In this document: positions 12,207 through 21,092 of the stretch, in pieces
Layout: each line of letters opens with the position of its first letter
Numbering within the stretch: the first letter of the stretch is position 1
Assembly: GCA_002162825.1 (NCBI GenBank)
Contig: MAAU01000024.1
Location: forward strand, 1-51,362
Reading direction: 5' to 3'
Origin: Gammaproteobacteria bacterium 54_18_T64
GTDB lineage: Bacteria > Pseudomonadota > Gammaproteobacteria > Pseudomonadales > Porticoccaceae
DNA: 51,362 bases
Program-made: the position numbers and the translations under genes
The notes under the pieces: generated by a model
What the model was told of the DNA's origin: nothing
The model's input: only the letters and a program-made list of their open reading frames with translations
Databases searched by the model: none

Positions 12207-13046
12207 TTACAAATCGGCCTTTTGCAGGGCCTCACAGTTTTCCGACCAGTCATAACCCGCAAGTAAACGCTCGTGACGCTTGATAATAAACTTGCGCATA
12301 TTGGGATCGGTAAAAATATAGGGCTGGTCCTGGTGTATGGCTTCGAGTACCTGCTCACCGACAATATCGGGGTCGAGACCTTTACCCAGCATTTCCTCGT
12401 TGGCATCAAGATCTCGCGCCTCCCGCGCGCCACCGTAACGGGCCTGACGATTGCGTGTGCCACTGGCAATATTGGTGGCTACCACACCTGGGCAGAGTAC
12501 GGAGACACCGAGGTTATCCTCACGGTGCTCCTCCATCATGGTTTCCATAATCGTCACCACGGCAAATTTGGTGGCATTATAGGGCCCCATATAACGGAAG
12601 CTGACCATGCCAGCCATGGAGGCCGTGCTCATTACATGGCCGCCCTCACCGTGAGATTCGATCAGCGGTACAAAGGCCTGCAAACCGTAAATCACACCCC
12701 ATAAATTGACGTCCATGACCCACTGCCAGTTTTCCATGGAACATTTATCTGACTTTCCGGTAACGCCAATGCCGGCGTTATTACACAACACATGAACTTT
12801 TCCAAAAGTATCGACGGTGGCCTGAGCGGCGGCAAAAACCGAATCCCTGTCCGCAACATCAACCTTCACTCCAGCGGCATCAATACCGCGTTGCTTCAAG
12901 CCAGCAACGGCACTATCCAGTGCCTCTTGCTCAATATCACCGATCATCACCTTCATGCCGGCAGCGCCAAAAGCCCTGGCCATGCCGAGCCCCATACCAC
13001 TGGCACCACCGGTGATAAAGGCAACCTTACCTTTTACATCTTGCAT
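12207..13046 (-). CDS. Short-chain dehydrogenase/reductase (classical SDR)
   Basis: This is a 279-aa NAD(P)-dependent oxidoreductase of unknown substrate. It has the cofactor motif TGGASGMG (12-19), NNAG (89-92), catalytic Ser near 140-143, and Tyr156 and Lys160 in YNATK. An Asp at the end of beta-strand 2 (GDIEQ) suggests NAD+ rather than NADP+. A C-terminal extension of about 40 residues (DPNMRKFIIKRHERLLAG) resembles SDRs acting on bulky hydrophobic or steroid-like substrates, but that is only a hint. It stands alone, with 210 bp before the next gene. Confidence 0.88.
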   Translation of the reverse strand: MQDVKGKVAFITGGASGMGLGMARAFGAAGMKVMIGDIEQEALDSAVAGLKQRGIDAAGVKVDVADRDSVFAAAQATVDTFGKVHVLCNNAGIGVTGKSDKCSMENWQWVMDVNLWGVIYGLQAFVPLIESHGEGGHVMSTASMAGMVSFRYMGPYNATKFAVVTIMETMMEEHREDNLGVSVLCPGVVATNIASGTRNRQARYGGAREARDLDANEEMLGKGLDPDIVGEQVLEAIHQDQPYIFTDPNMRKFIIKRHERLLAGYDWSENCEALQKADL

Positions 13047-13257
13047 TTTTAATTATCCATTAATTATTTGTTTTATGAGGATAAACGACGGGCCGGAGGA
13101 TTACTACGCCGGACTAACTAACGACTGAGCCCTGCAAATCCTACTTTATTCAGGACCATGGCAGGGAGAAAAAGACTCGTCAGCACTGGAGGGACCTCAG
13201 TGACGGTTTTCTTTGGCTAGGACTGACTAAGAGATTAAACCTTACAAAAACCCTGAA

Positions 13258-14997
13258 TTAATAGGCCAAAGACAAGCAAAGTGCAAAAAACAACAAGCCC
13301 GATAGCACCTGCCAAAACAACAGAGGGTTAGCATCTAGCACAGCCATATTGTGGCTTTTCTTGTATTTCGGGTTAGGCTTTTGCAACTCGTGTAAAAACT
13401 CTGATACATCGCCATAGCGACGCTCGGGTTTAAAACGCAGGCCCTTTTTTACAGCACCATCTATCCAGATGGGAATAAGCGGATTGAGCTCATAACAGGG
13501 AAGGTATTTAGTCTTTAGGTAGGCCTTTGAGCTGCGGCACTCCTCCAACTTACCGCCAAAGGGTGGCACTCCGGTCAGCATTTCATAGACGATGACCGCC
13601 AGCGAAAAAATGTCGGATTGCACCGTGCTTTTACCACTCAATACCACTTCCGGCGCCGAATAAGCCGCCGTGCCCAGTACCCCTTCCCTTTCCAGAGGCG
13701 TGGCAATTTCGGCAATACCCTGAATAAAACAGGAGCCAAAATCGATAATTTTTACCTGACCATTCTTATCGATCAAGATATTGCCCGGCTTTATATCCTG
13801 ATGCAGGGTTTCGCGATTATGAAAGGCGCGCAGCCCCTTGATAATTTGCTGTACCAGGAAAACAACCTCTTGTACGGCGGGCTTCGGATTCTCGGCTATC
13901 CACCTTTCCAGGGTTATACCATCCACATATTCGGTAAGGTAGTAAAGGCATGATTTAACTTGCCGCCCCTCGATAACTCGAGCCACGTGGGTATTGTCCA
14001 AACGACTACCAATCCAGCTTTCCATCACAAAGCGGTCGATATAAGCCAGATCATCATCAAAGTTTACCGAGGGCGTCTTCATACAATAGCGAGCGCCACT
14101 ATCGACCTCGCAAACCAAGTACACCTGGCTGCGGCTGCTGGCGTGTAACTCCCTCTCGACACGATAGCCATCGAGGATCAGGCCCGGCTCAAGTGGTGGT
14201 GGAAAAGGCAGTTCCGATAATTTACGGCTGACGTCGTGCATGCTCTGCTCGGGCACGCTATCAACCCGCAATATCTGGCAACTTAAATTATCGGCGCTGT
14301 TATTTTCCAGGGCGATGGCAATTAAATCAGCACAGCACGCTGCGAATTTTTGCTCATCTGGCTCATTCACCAAAGGACTTAAGGCGGCGCGCAAATCCCG
14401 GTCTTTGACAAAATCGTGAATACCATCGGTGCTGAGAAAGAAAACATCACCGATGGCCAGGTCGACACTGCGATAGTCAACATCGAGTTTGACATCCAGA
14501 CCCATGGCGCGAGCCAAGTAGGACTGACCATCGCCAATAAAGGTTGTGTGGTCACGAGTCAGCTGCTCCAGATCATTGTCTCGCAAACGATAAATGCGAG
14601 AATCTCCGACATGGAAGATATGGGCCATTTGCGATTTAAAAATCACCGCACTAAAGGTACTGACATAACCTTTTTGGGCATCGTTATAACTGCGCCCCTG
14701 ACCAAACAACCAACGATTTAGGGCCGTTAAGACCTGGGTGCTGGATTTTTTGACACCCCAACTATCGGGCGTTGAATAATAGTCCGAGAGAAAATTATGG
14801 ACGCAGGTCTCGCTGGCCTCCTTACCCGCTTCGGCAGCACTGACACCGTCGGCAATCACCGCTACCGCGCCCTTATTGGTTAGGGTTAAGCCCTCTGGAA
14901 TACGGATGCCGAGGGCATCTTCATTTTGAGGCTTGACACCAGTGACCGAATGTTGAGCCACCGCAAAGCTTAAGTGTGTTGCCGACCGATTCGTCAT
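13258..14997 (-). CDS. Bifunctional PP2C phosphatase / Ser-Thr protein kinase
   Basis: This is a 579-aa fusion. The N-terminal PP2C domain (about 10-245) has VIADGVSAAEAG, FHVGDSRIYRL, LSTDGIHDFV and SADNLSC, the metal-binding signatures. The C-terminal Hanks-type kinase (about 275-530) has the VAIK-like YCMKTP, the catalytic loop HQDIKPGN (His399, Asp401) and DFG at 419. One transmembrane helix lies at the extreme C-terminus (about 558-578). Both catalytic domains look intact, so it could phosphorylate and dephosphorylate the same target. It lies 84 bp after nasA; Pseudomonas has the same pair beside its nitrate assimilation genes, which suggests a role in nitrate uptake or assimilation control. 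Its target is not known to me. Confidence 0.92.
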   Translation of the reverse strand: MTNRSATHLSFAVAQHSVTGVKPQNEDALGIRIPEGLTLTNKGAVAVIADGVSAAEAGKEASETCVHNFLSDYYSTPDSWGVKKSSTQVLTALNRWLFGQGRSYNDAQKGYVSTFSAVIFKSQMAHIFHVGDSRIYRLRDNDLEQLTRDHTTFIGDGQSYLARAMGLDVKLDVDYRSVDLAIGDVFFLSTDGIHDFVKDRDLRAALSPLVNEPDEQKFAACCADLIAIALENNSADNLSCQILRVDSVPEQSMHDVSRKLSELPFPPPLEPGLILDGYRVERELHASSRSQVYLVCEVDSGARYCMKTPSVNFDDDLAYIDRFVMESWIGSRLDNTHVARVIEGRQVKSCLYYLTEYVDGITLERWIAENPKPAVQEVVFLVQQIIKGLRAFHNRETLHQDIKPGNILIDKNGQVKIIDFGSCFIQGIAEIATPLEREGVLGTAAYSAPEVVLSGKSTVQSDIFSLAVIVYEMLTGVPPFGGKLEECRSSKAYLKTKYLPCYELNPLIPIWIDGAVKKGLRFKPERRYGDVSEFLHELQKPNPKYKKSHNMAVLDANPLLFWQVLSGLLFFALCLSLAY

Positions 14998-15081
14998 TCA
15001 ATCTCACAGGGGCCCACAAGAGACCTTATTTATTGTTAGGGGGACTCACGGGCAGAGTCCACCCATTACCAAAACCATTCG

Positions 15082-16548
15082 CTAGTGAACCTCAATAAGT
15101 TGCACCGTGCCATCGGGCATAACTTCGGCCATTGTACCCTTGGGCTCGTCCAGAAAGAACGCACAGCACATGGCAAAGGCGATACCGCCGGCAATGGTTA
15201 AAAAGAATACCGAGGGCGAGACCAGAGAAAACACGGTCAAAAATATTACCGCACCAATATTGCCATAGGCTCCCACCATCCCGGCAATTTGCCCGGTTAG
15301 GCGACGCTTAATCAAGGGCACCACGGCGAACACACAGCCCGCAGCCGAACCGAGGAAGAAGGAACAAAACATCATCGCCGCCACGGCCAATGCAATCGGC
15401 CACTCGGCGGTAATTTGCGACATCAGGAAAAAGCCCACGGCCGCGCCTCCCAGCAAGATCACCAGAGAACCTTTGCGGCCAAACTTATCGCTAATAAAAC
15501 CGCCGGAGGGACAGGAGATAACATCAATCGCCGCAAAACAGGCACCGAATACACCCGCCAGTGCGATCGGCACCATAAAGGTCTCTTTAAAAAACAGCGG
15601 CAACATCGACACTACCGCCAGTTCGGCACCAAAGGTCACCGCGTAGGCAACACTGAGTATCGCCACCTGCTTGAAGTTGTACTGCATTAATTCATCGACG
15701 GGAGTAACAAAAATCTCCTTGTTGACCTTGTATAAATGGTGGGTTTGAAAGAAATAGAGACCGACCAGCAGCGCATAAATCACCGTCGCTGCCGTCTCAC
15801 CGATCAAGCCGAGCACGGTCACCTTCCAGGTCAAAACCGCCAGCGCGCCAAACATCGGTAGATTCATCAGCACACAGAAGTAAAAATCGCGCTTGCTGGT
15901 TAACTCCAGACCGCCGGATTTTTTCGGTTTGAAATAGGTGGAGCCCGCCGGGGTATCGCGCACCGCACGGTAGAAGAAAACGGAAAACACCAGGGCGATA
16001 ACACCGGTAATCGCCGTGGCATAACGCCAGCCATCGTCACCGCCAAACATAATGGCCAGGGTTGGCAGGGTCACCGCCGCCACGGCAGAGCCAACATTAC
16101 CCATGCCTTTGTAAATACCTTCGGCGAGACCCAGTTGCTTGGCCGGGTACCACTCACTGATGAGACGAATACCAATCACAAAACCGGCACCGACAAAGCC
16201 CATCATAAAGCGCGCCAGTGCCAGCACCTCAAAATTGCTGGCGGTGGCAAAGAAAAAACATAACCCCGCGGTGGCCACTAACATGGCGGTGTAGGTTTTA
16301 CGTGGTCCGTAGCTGTCGACCAACATGCCGGTAATAATGCGCGCCGGAATGGTCAGCGCCACGTTGAGAATAAGCAGCGTCTTGATTTGCTGATCGCTCA
16401 GGCCCATTGACTCCTGAATCATCAGCAACAACGGGGCGTGACTGAACCAGACCAGAAAGGTGACAAAGAAAGCCATCCAGGTCATGTGCAGAATTTGCGC
16501 CTTACCGCTAAAGGACAAAAAACTGCCTTTAAGTGTCGACTCGCTCAT
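15082..16548 (-). CDS. nasA: NasA/NarK-type nitrate/nitrite transporter (MFS)
   Basis: This is a 488-aa major facilitator with 12 predicted helices that imports nitrate. Helix 2/3 MFS signature residues (GMLVDSYGPRKTY) and the nitrate-porter segment FVGAGFVIGIRLISEWYP are present, and a second MFS loop appears as SDKFGRKGSL. GGAG lies about 7 bases upstream of the ATG. Assimilatory use is inferred from the kinase partner and the upstream sigma54 promoter. The nitrate and nitrite reductase genes are not in the window. Confidence 0.92.
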   Translation of the reverse strand: MSESTLKGSFLSFSGKAQILHMTWMAFFVTFLVWFSHAPLLLMIQESMGLSDQQIKTLLILNVALTIPARIITGMLVDSYGPRKTYTAMLVATAGLCFFFATASNFEVLALARFMMGFVGAGFVIGIRLISEWYPAKQLGLAEGIYKGMGNVGSAVAAVTLPTLAIMFGGDDGWRYATAITGVIALVFSVFFYRAVRDTPAGSTYFKPKKSGGLELTSKRDFYFCVLMNLPMFGALAVLTWKVTVLGLIGETAATVIYALLVGLYFFQTHHLYKVNKEIFVTPVDELMQYNFKQVAILSVAYAVTFGAELAVVSMLPLFFKETFMVPIALAGVFGACFAAIDVISCPSGGFISDKFGRKGSLVILLGGAAVGFFLMSQITAEWPIALAVAAMMFCSFFLGSAAGCVFAVVPLIKRRLTGQIAGMVGAYGNIGAVIFLTVFSLVSPSVFFLTIAGGIAFAMCCAFFLDEPKGTMAEVMPDGTVQLIEVH

Positions 16549-16587
16549 CCAGGTACTCCAGTTAGATTATGGCAACAAGACACACTT

Positions 16588-16603
16588 AGCAAAATGCAGG
16601 CCA
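16588..16603 (-). promoter_or_regulatory. Candidate sigma54 promoter of nasA
   Basis: The minus strand reads TGGCCTGCATTTTGCT: TGGC at -24 and TTTTGC at -12, with exactly 10 bases between GG and GC. The predicted start near 16577 gives a 28-nt leader to nasA. A sigma54 promoter fits nitrogen control by NtrC. Confidence 0.6.
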
Positions 16604-16675
16604 ATTATGAATGATGGCAGGATTTAGCAATAGCACCGAGTTTACGTGCTTTAAATTATTTCTCCCTCGACACGC

Positions 16676-16692
16676 TGCACCTGTAATTGGCA
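16676..16692. promoter_or_regulatory. Possible NtrC-like dyad upstream of nasA
   Basis: TGCAC-N7-TGGCA matches 8 of 10 positions of the NtrC dyad TGCAC-N7-GTGCA. It lies about 70 bp upstream of the -24 element, a normal enhancer distance. Confidence 0.35.
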
Positions 16693-16805
16693 CAAAAATA
16701 TTTGACGCACCAAAAACAGCCGCCGCACCTGCGTAACGAGGCATTGGCGTGATCAAGCAGGGTTCCGTTAGCGTAAAAACACCCATAAAACCACAGCAAA
16801 GCCCT

Positions 16806-16823
16806 TTGCAAAAGACGGCGCAG
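16806..16823. promoter_or_regulatory. Candidate SypG enhancer site (imperfect) upstream of sypA
   Basis: TTGCA-N8-CGCAG matches 8 of 10 positions of the dyad TTGCA-N8-TGCAA found before other sigma54 promoters of this locus. It lies about 100 bp upstream of the sypA -24 element. A further TGCAA is at 16826-16830. Confidence 0.35.
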
Positions 16824-16925
16824 AATGCAAAAGCGCTGTATCGACGTCTTCGCCCGATTAACAGAAAAATAAAAAAACAAACATAACACACTGTTTTTTA
16901 ATGAAATAATTCATTGAAGACAGGC

Positions 16926-16941
16926 TGGCACAGTCCCTGCT
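16926..16941 (+). promoter_or_regulatory. sigma54 promoter of sypA
   Basis: TGGCACAGTCCCTGCT has a perfect -24 TGGCAC and a -12 CTGC (one mismatch to TTGC), with the required 10 bases between GG and GC. The predicted start near 16952 leaves a 49-nt leader with GGAG before the sypA ATG. V. fischeri sypA is also transcribed from a SypG/sigma54 promoter. Confidence 0.75.
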
Positions 16942-17000
16942 AACCCTATGTAAGACGTAGTAAAGGCAACGCTAAACAAACTACCTTACGGAGATTTACT

Positions 17001-17351
17001 ATGAGACTAGAACATATCAACACCGATACCGGGACTCTCATTGTCACCTTCTTTGGTGAACTCGATGCCCTCGGTTGTACCCATATTCGCCCCGAACTGG
17101 AAGCCATCGTCGCCTCCAAAGATTCACAGCGGGTCACGTTGAATCTACGCGAAGTTAATTTTATCGATTCCTCGGGTATCGGTGCCATTGTCTATTTATA
17201 CAAACGCTTGAAATCCCAAGGGCGAACACTCGACATCAGCGGTGCCCGTGGGCAAGCCCTCGAGCTCATAGAGCTACTCAGAATCGATACCGTCATTAGC
17301 TTAAAATCGAGTGCGTTGCGTCTCAAAGGCACGGCGACAAGCCATGTTTAG
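17001..17351 (+). CDS. sypA: STAS-domain regulator, SypA-like anti-sigma-factor-antagonist fold
   Basis: This is a 116-aa single STAS domain. The phosphorylatable serine region NFIDSSGIGAIV (Ser57/Ser58) matches SpoIIAA-type antagonists and V. fischeri SypA, which is controlled by Ser phosphorylation. The kinase and phosphatase that would act on it are fused in SypE four genes downstream. It is the first gene of the locus, behind a sigma54 promoter, and overlaps sypB by 8 bp. In Vibrio, unphosphorylated SypA is needed for biofilm formation, but how it acts downstream is not visible here. Confidence 0.88.
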   Translation: MRLEHINTDTGTLIVTFFGELDALGCTHIRPELEAIVASKDSQRVTLNLREVNFIDSSGIGAIVYLYKRLKSQGRTLDISGARGQALELIELLRIDTVISLKSSALRLKGTATSHV

Positions 17352-18201
17352 TCTACGCGCTCTCACCCTCTGCCTGTTCTTGAGTGGCTGTACACACTGG
17401 CCACCGGGAGGGCACGGAGGCATGGCCGAACGTCAGCGTGGCTTGCTCGCCGCGCTACACGCCGATCAACCACTGGGGCCGAAGCAGAGCCTGCGCATCG
17501 ACCTTGACTTAGCCGGGCGTCATCTGGACATCCTCCTGCTGAGGGGTGCCGGGACATGCTTCCCCGCCAGCACCCACCTGGCTCGACAATTGGAACAACG
17601 TACTGCACGGGCGCTGGAGGGAGACCTGGTGCTGGATGCCGCTCTCGACCTATTACAATTACGCCAGGACCTCAGCACCCTGAACAACAAGCTAGAGCTC
17701 GTCGACGGGGCGACATGCCGCCCGCAATCGATAAGGCAAAATACCCCAATACTGCGCGGCAAGCCGGAGATGGGGGACATACCCATCTGGCAACAGAGGC
17801 TCAAGCCAACCACCCACTCGAGCAAGTTCCAGTTCGACCTCAATCACGACAATCAATTCGCTTTTGACTCCAGCCAGCTGAATCCGAAATACCAACGACA
17901 CCTTGCGGGCCTCGTACTCTGGCTGGATAAGCACCCCCGGTATCGCCTGCTCATTACCGGCCACAGTGATGGCCTCGGTAGCGAGCCTTACAATCGGGCA
18001 CTTTCAACAGCACGGGCCAAGGCTGTTGCCGCCTATTTAGTCAGCCTGGGCCTCTGTAATAGCCACTTAGAAGTCCGGGGAGTTGCCGCTACTCAGCCCC
18101 TATTTACTGGTCGGGCGCCGGCGGTCCGCCTGGTCAATCGACGTGTCAGTATCGAACTTCTACTGACCCCAGAGTCCTCAACCAGCACAGGTAAAAAATG
18201 A
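17344..18201 (+). CDS. sypB: OmpA-family outer-membrane lipoprotein, SypB-like
   Basis: This is a 285-aa lipoprotein: MFSLRALTLCLFLSGC is a type II signal with lipobox LSGC (Cys16). The start at 17344 is required for this signal; a GTG at 17311 would bury it. The C-terminal OmpA-like peptidoglycan-binding domain (about 165-275) contains LLITGHSDGLG and NRALSTARAKAVA, with the diaminopimelate-binding Asp and Arg. It probably tethers the export machinery to the cell wall. The last four bases overlap the sypC start (ATGA). Confidence 0.85.
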   Translation: MFSLRALTLCLFLSGCTHWPPGGHGGMAERQRGLLAALHADQPLGPKQSLRIDLDLAGRHLDILLLRGAGTCFPASTHLARQLEQRTARALEGDLVLDAALDLLQLRQDLSTLNNKLELVDGATCRPQSIRQNTPILRGKPEMGDIPIWQQRLKPTTHSSKFQFDLNHDNQFAFDSSQLNPKYQRHLAGLVLWLDKHPRYRLLITGHSDGLGSEPYNRALSTARAKAVAAYLVSLGLCNSHLEVRGVAATQPLFTGRAPAVRLVNRRVSIELLLTPESSTSTGKK

Positions 18202-20315
18202 TGAAAGGTCTAGGCATACGCCCCCTCTTATTGATCATAGCCCTGCTGTTGGCACTGCCCTATCCAACGCGATTGCAGGCGGAGCCTTACCGAGTACAGG
18301 TCGGCGACCAGATAAAAATTGACCTGCCCGGCGAACCCAGTCTGGAGCAAGCTTTTACCGTCAATCGCCAGGGGCGCATTCTACTACCCGAAATTGGTCT
18401 GGTAGCCGTAGTGGGCAGCCCTGAGTCAGAATTAAAAAATGTGCTCAGTGGCCAGCTCGCCGAGGTCTTTCTCGACTTGAGTCTGCTACAGGTCTATATC
18501 GCCAAGCGGCAATTACTGGTCAGTGTCTATGGCTATGTGAAACAACCCGGTGAATTTACGCTACCCGCCAATGGCACCGTACAAATGGCACTTTATGCTG
18601 CGGGCGGGCTGCGCACCGGAGCCCAGCTCAATCGCATCCAGTTGCTCCGCGGCGATGTACGCCAGGTCTTTAACTACAAGCAATATCTGGACAGCGGTGA
18701 CCTAGCCAACCTACCGCGTCTGCAATCCCTCGACAGCCTCTTCATCCCCTCCTCACCGATGACCGGCAATGTGGAAGTGGACTTCGACCCCGCCAAGGCA
18801 GCCGATGCCGGCGATGCCGCCGAAGACCGCCGGGCCATCAAGGTCTTCGGCGAGGTCAACAACCCCGGCAGTTATTCCTATAAAGCCACAACCAGCCTCA
18901 TTGACCTATTAATGCGCGCCGGTGGGGTGACTCGCTATGCCGGCATCGAGCAGATTCGCCTTATCTCTCAGGGTAAGCCTCGACTGTTCAATCTCAAACA
19001 CTATCTCGACCAGGGTGACAGCCGTTTACTACCGACTGTGGAGGCCGGGGCCACTATTTTTGTGCCCCACAAGGAAGAACAGGTGAAAACCGGTGGCAAT
19101 ATCATCTATGTGATGGGGGAAGTGGCAAAACCCGGTGCCTACGAGGGACAGCAAGGGGCCACCTTTATGGACATCCTGTCCAACGCCGGGGGGCCAACGC
19201 GCTTTGCCGAATCCCGGCAAATTCGTATTCTCAGGGCCAATGGTGAAATTGTGCGCTTTGACCTGGCCGGTTATACCGAGGGTACCGTCAAGGCCTCGCC
19301 GCCGAAGATACAAGCGGGCGATGCCATATTTGTCCCGGAAAAAACCGATATGAATGAAAAGTCCTGGCTCAAGGTGGCCCCCGATCGTGCGGTGCGCGTG
19401 CTCGGAGAGGTACTGCGCCCCGGTCGTATTGAGTGGTCCGACGAAATGACCCTACTCGATCTCCTGGCCCATGTCGGCGGCCCAAATTCGACAGCAGACA
19501 CCAGCAATATCGAAATTATTGTCATCGACCCTCAGGGCCGCACTAGCAATCGCCAATTCAACCTCGATGCCTTTATAAGTACTGGCCAAGGCGACCACTA
19601 CTTGCCGAAAATTCGCGCCGGTGCCACCGTGCGCATTCACGAACTACCCCAGGACCCCACCAACAATAAAAGTCAATGGGTGCGCCAGGCCTCGGAAAAA
19701 TCCATCTATGTATTCGGCCAAGTGGGTGCTCCCGGGCGTTATATGTTTACCGACGCCATGCATTTTCTCGATATTTTAGCCGCTGCCGACGGCCCCACCG
19801 GCAATGCCGACCTGCACAATGTGCGTATTAGTCATCGCGGTGAAAAGCCGGCACGCATAAGCCGCTTGAACCTGGCCCTCTATTTTGAAACCGGTGATGA
19901 AGATTTGCTACCCAGGGTGAGTACCGGCGACACGATTTTCATTCCCGAGAAAGATCGCATCTGGCTCGAGCAACCCAAGGAAAGCACGGTGCGTGTCATC
20001 GGTGCCGTCAACAAACCTGGCCGCTATCGTTTTAATGATGACATGACACTGCTCGACCTACTCGCAGAGGCCGGCGGTCCCAGTTCGGATGCCTACATCA
20101 ATAAAATCACGGTCATTAATTTGTCCTGCTGTCAAAACCAGGCCCGCAGCTTCGACCTGGCCAAGTTCAGCCGCGATGCCAGGATTGCCAATATTCCCGT
20201 ACTGCGCCCTGGCGACACGGTATTTATTCCCAATAAAAAAGACAGCACCATGGGAAAAGTACGAACAGCCATAAAAGACATCTTCCAAATTACAGCTCTT
20301 GCGTTGCTACTCTAG
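18198..20315 (+). CDS. sypC: Polysaccharide export protein with PES and six SLBB domains, SypC-like
   Basis: This is a 705-aa outer-membrane polysaccharide exporter of the Wza/OPX superfamily. A signal peptide ends at about LQA (29), followed by the PES domain (YRVQVGDQIKIDLPGEP...). Six tandem SLBB units then follow, each with a variant of V-G-V-x-P-G, LLDLLA.AGGP and a closing GDTIFIPEK. Wza has two SLBB domains, so this is a long periplasmic version. It ends in a short hydrophobic helix, ITALALLL. It starts with two adjacent ATGs in an ATGA overlap with sypB; sypD follows after 8 bp. Confidence 0.88.
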   Translation: MMKGLGIRPLLLIIALLLALPYPTRLQAEPYRVQVGDQIKIDLPGEPSLEQAFTVNRQGRILLPEIGLVAVVGSPESELKNVLSGQLAEVFLDLSLLQVYIAKRQLLVSVYGYVKQPGEFTLPANGTVQMALYAAGGLRTGAQLNRIQLLRGDVRQVFNYKQYLDSGDLANLPRLQSLDSLFIPSSPMTGNVEVDFDPAKAADAGDAAEDRRAIKVFGEVNNPGSYSYKATTSLIDLLMRAGGVTRYAGIEQIRLISQGKPRLFNLKHYLDQGDSRLLPTVEAGATIFVPHKEEQVKTGGNIIYVMGEVAKPGAYEGQQGATFMDILSNAGGPTRFAESRQIRILRANGEIVRFDLAGYTEGTVKASPPKIQAGDAIFVPEKTDMNEKSWLKVAPDRAVRVLGEVLRPGRIEWSDEMTLLDLLAHVGGPNSTADTSNIEIIVIDPQGRTSNRQFNLDAFISTGQGDHYLPKIRAGATVRIHELPQDPTNNKSQWVRQASEKSIYVFGQVGAPGRYMFTDAMHFLDILAAADGPTGNADLHNVRISHRGEKPARISRLNLALYFETGDEDLLPRVSTGDTIFIPEKDRIWLEQPKESTVRVIGAVNKPGRYRFNDDMTLLDLLAEAGGPSSDAYINKITVINLSCCQNQARSFDLAKFSRDARIANIPVLRPGDTVFIPNKKDSTMGKVRTAIKDIFQITALALLL

Positions 20316-20323
20316 GTAAAACC

Positions 20324-21052
20324 ATGCACCTTAATCCCCAGCATATGGAAATTGAACAAATATATAGCCGCTTACTGTCCACTAGCCAGCGTGCTCTATC
20401 TATTTGTGCGGCCAACCCTGGGGAAGGAGTTACCTCTGTGGCCCTGGCTTTGGCCCAGCGCAATCTACTGGCCGGCAAAAGTACCTTGCTGGTTGATTTC
20501 AACTGTTACCGTCCTACCCTCAAACCGCTTTTAAGCCTGCAAAACAAGACAATAGGGCCTCTAAAAGACAGGCTCTGCCCTGCTGTGACAGAGCCACAAC
20601 TCCTGAGTTGTGCCCAGGGAGAGTTGGCCCTCACCGGTATACCTTGCCCCCAGCGTCGTGAACTGATCATGACATTCCGCAAACCCGGTATGTTGGAACG
20701 CTGCATAGACCTGTGGTTACAAAACTATGACACCGTTTTATTTGATACCTCAGCCATCAACCGCAGCAATGCTAACAATATCCCCCCGGAGCGGGTGGCG
20801 GCTGCCTGCGATGGCGCCGTACTCGTCGTGCTGGCGGGAAGGACTACAGAGGCAATGGCAGACAGCGCCATCACCAGGCTACGAGACGAGGGAGCGCAAT
20901 TACTGGCCTGTATTTACAATGATCGCGACAACCCCTGCCTAAAAAACGAATTGCTACGAGAATTAAAGCGACTCGAACCTCGATTCAAGGGCATTGTGCG
21001 CTACCTCGGCGCATGGCTGCACAACAACCGTTTACTGGCAATGTCAATTTAA
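20324..21052 (+). CDS. sypD: CpsD/BY-kinase-like ATPase with degenerate P-loop, SypD-like
   Basis: This 242-aa cytoplasmic protein has the fold of bacterial tyrosine kinases (CpsD/Wzc C-terminal domain), which control chain length with a Wzz partner, here SypO. The Walker A region reads NPGEGVTS (31-38), where kinases have GEGKST: the invariant Lys is replaced by Val36. Walker A' (LLVDFNCYRP) and Walker B (TVLFDTSAI) regions are recognisable. No tyrosine cluster is present at the C-terminus. It may be a pseudokinase or use a different lysine (for example Lys52). Function in chain-length control is inferred from family and position. Confidence 0.8.
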   Translation: MHLNPQHMEIEQIYSRLLSTSQRALSICAANPGEGVTSVALALAQRNLLAGKSTLLVDFNCYRPTLKPLLSLQNKTIGPLKDRLCPAVTEPQLLSCAQGELALTGIPCPQRRELIMTFRKPGMLERCIDLWLQNYDTVLFDTSAINRSNANNIPPERVAAACDGAVLVVLAGRTTEAMADSAITRLRDEGAQLLACIYNDRDNPCLKNELLRELKRLEPRFKGIVRYLGAWLHNNRLLAMSI

Positions 21053-21092
21053 ACCCCGATCAATCATGGAGTCACAACACGGCGGAATTAGC

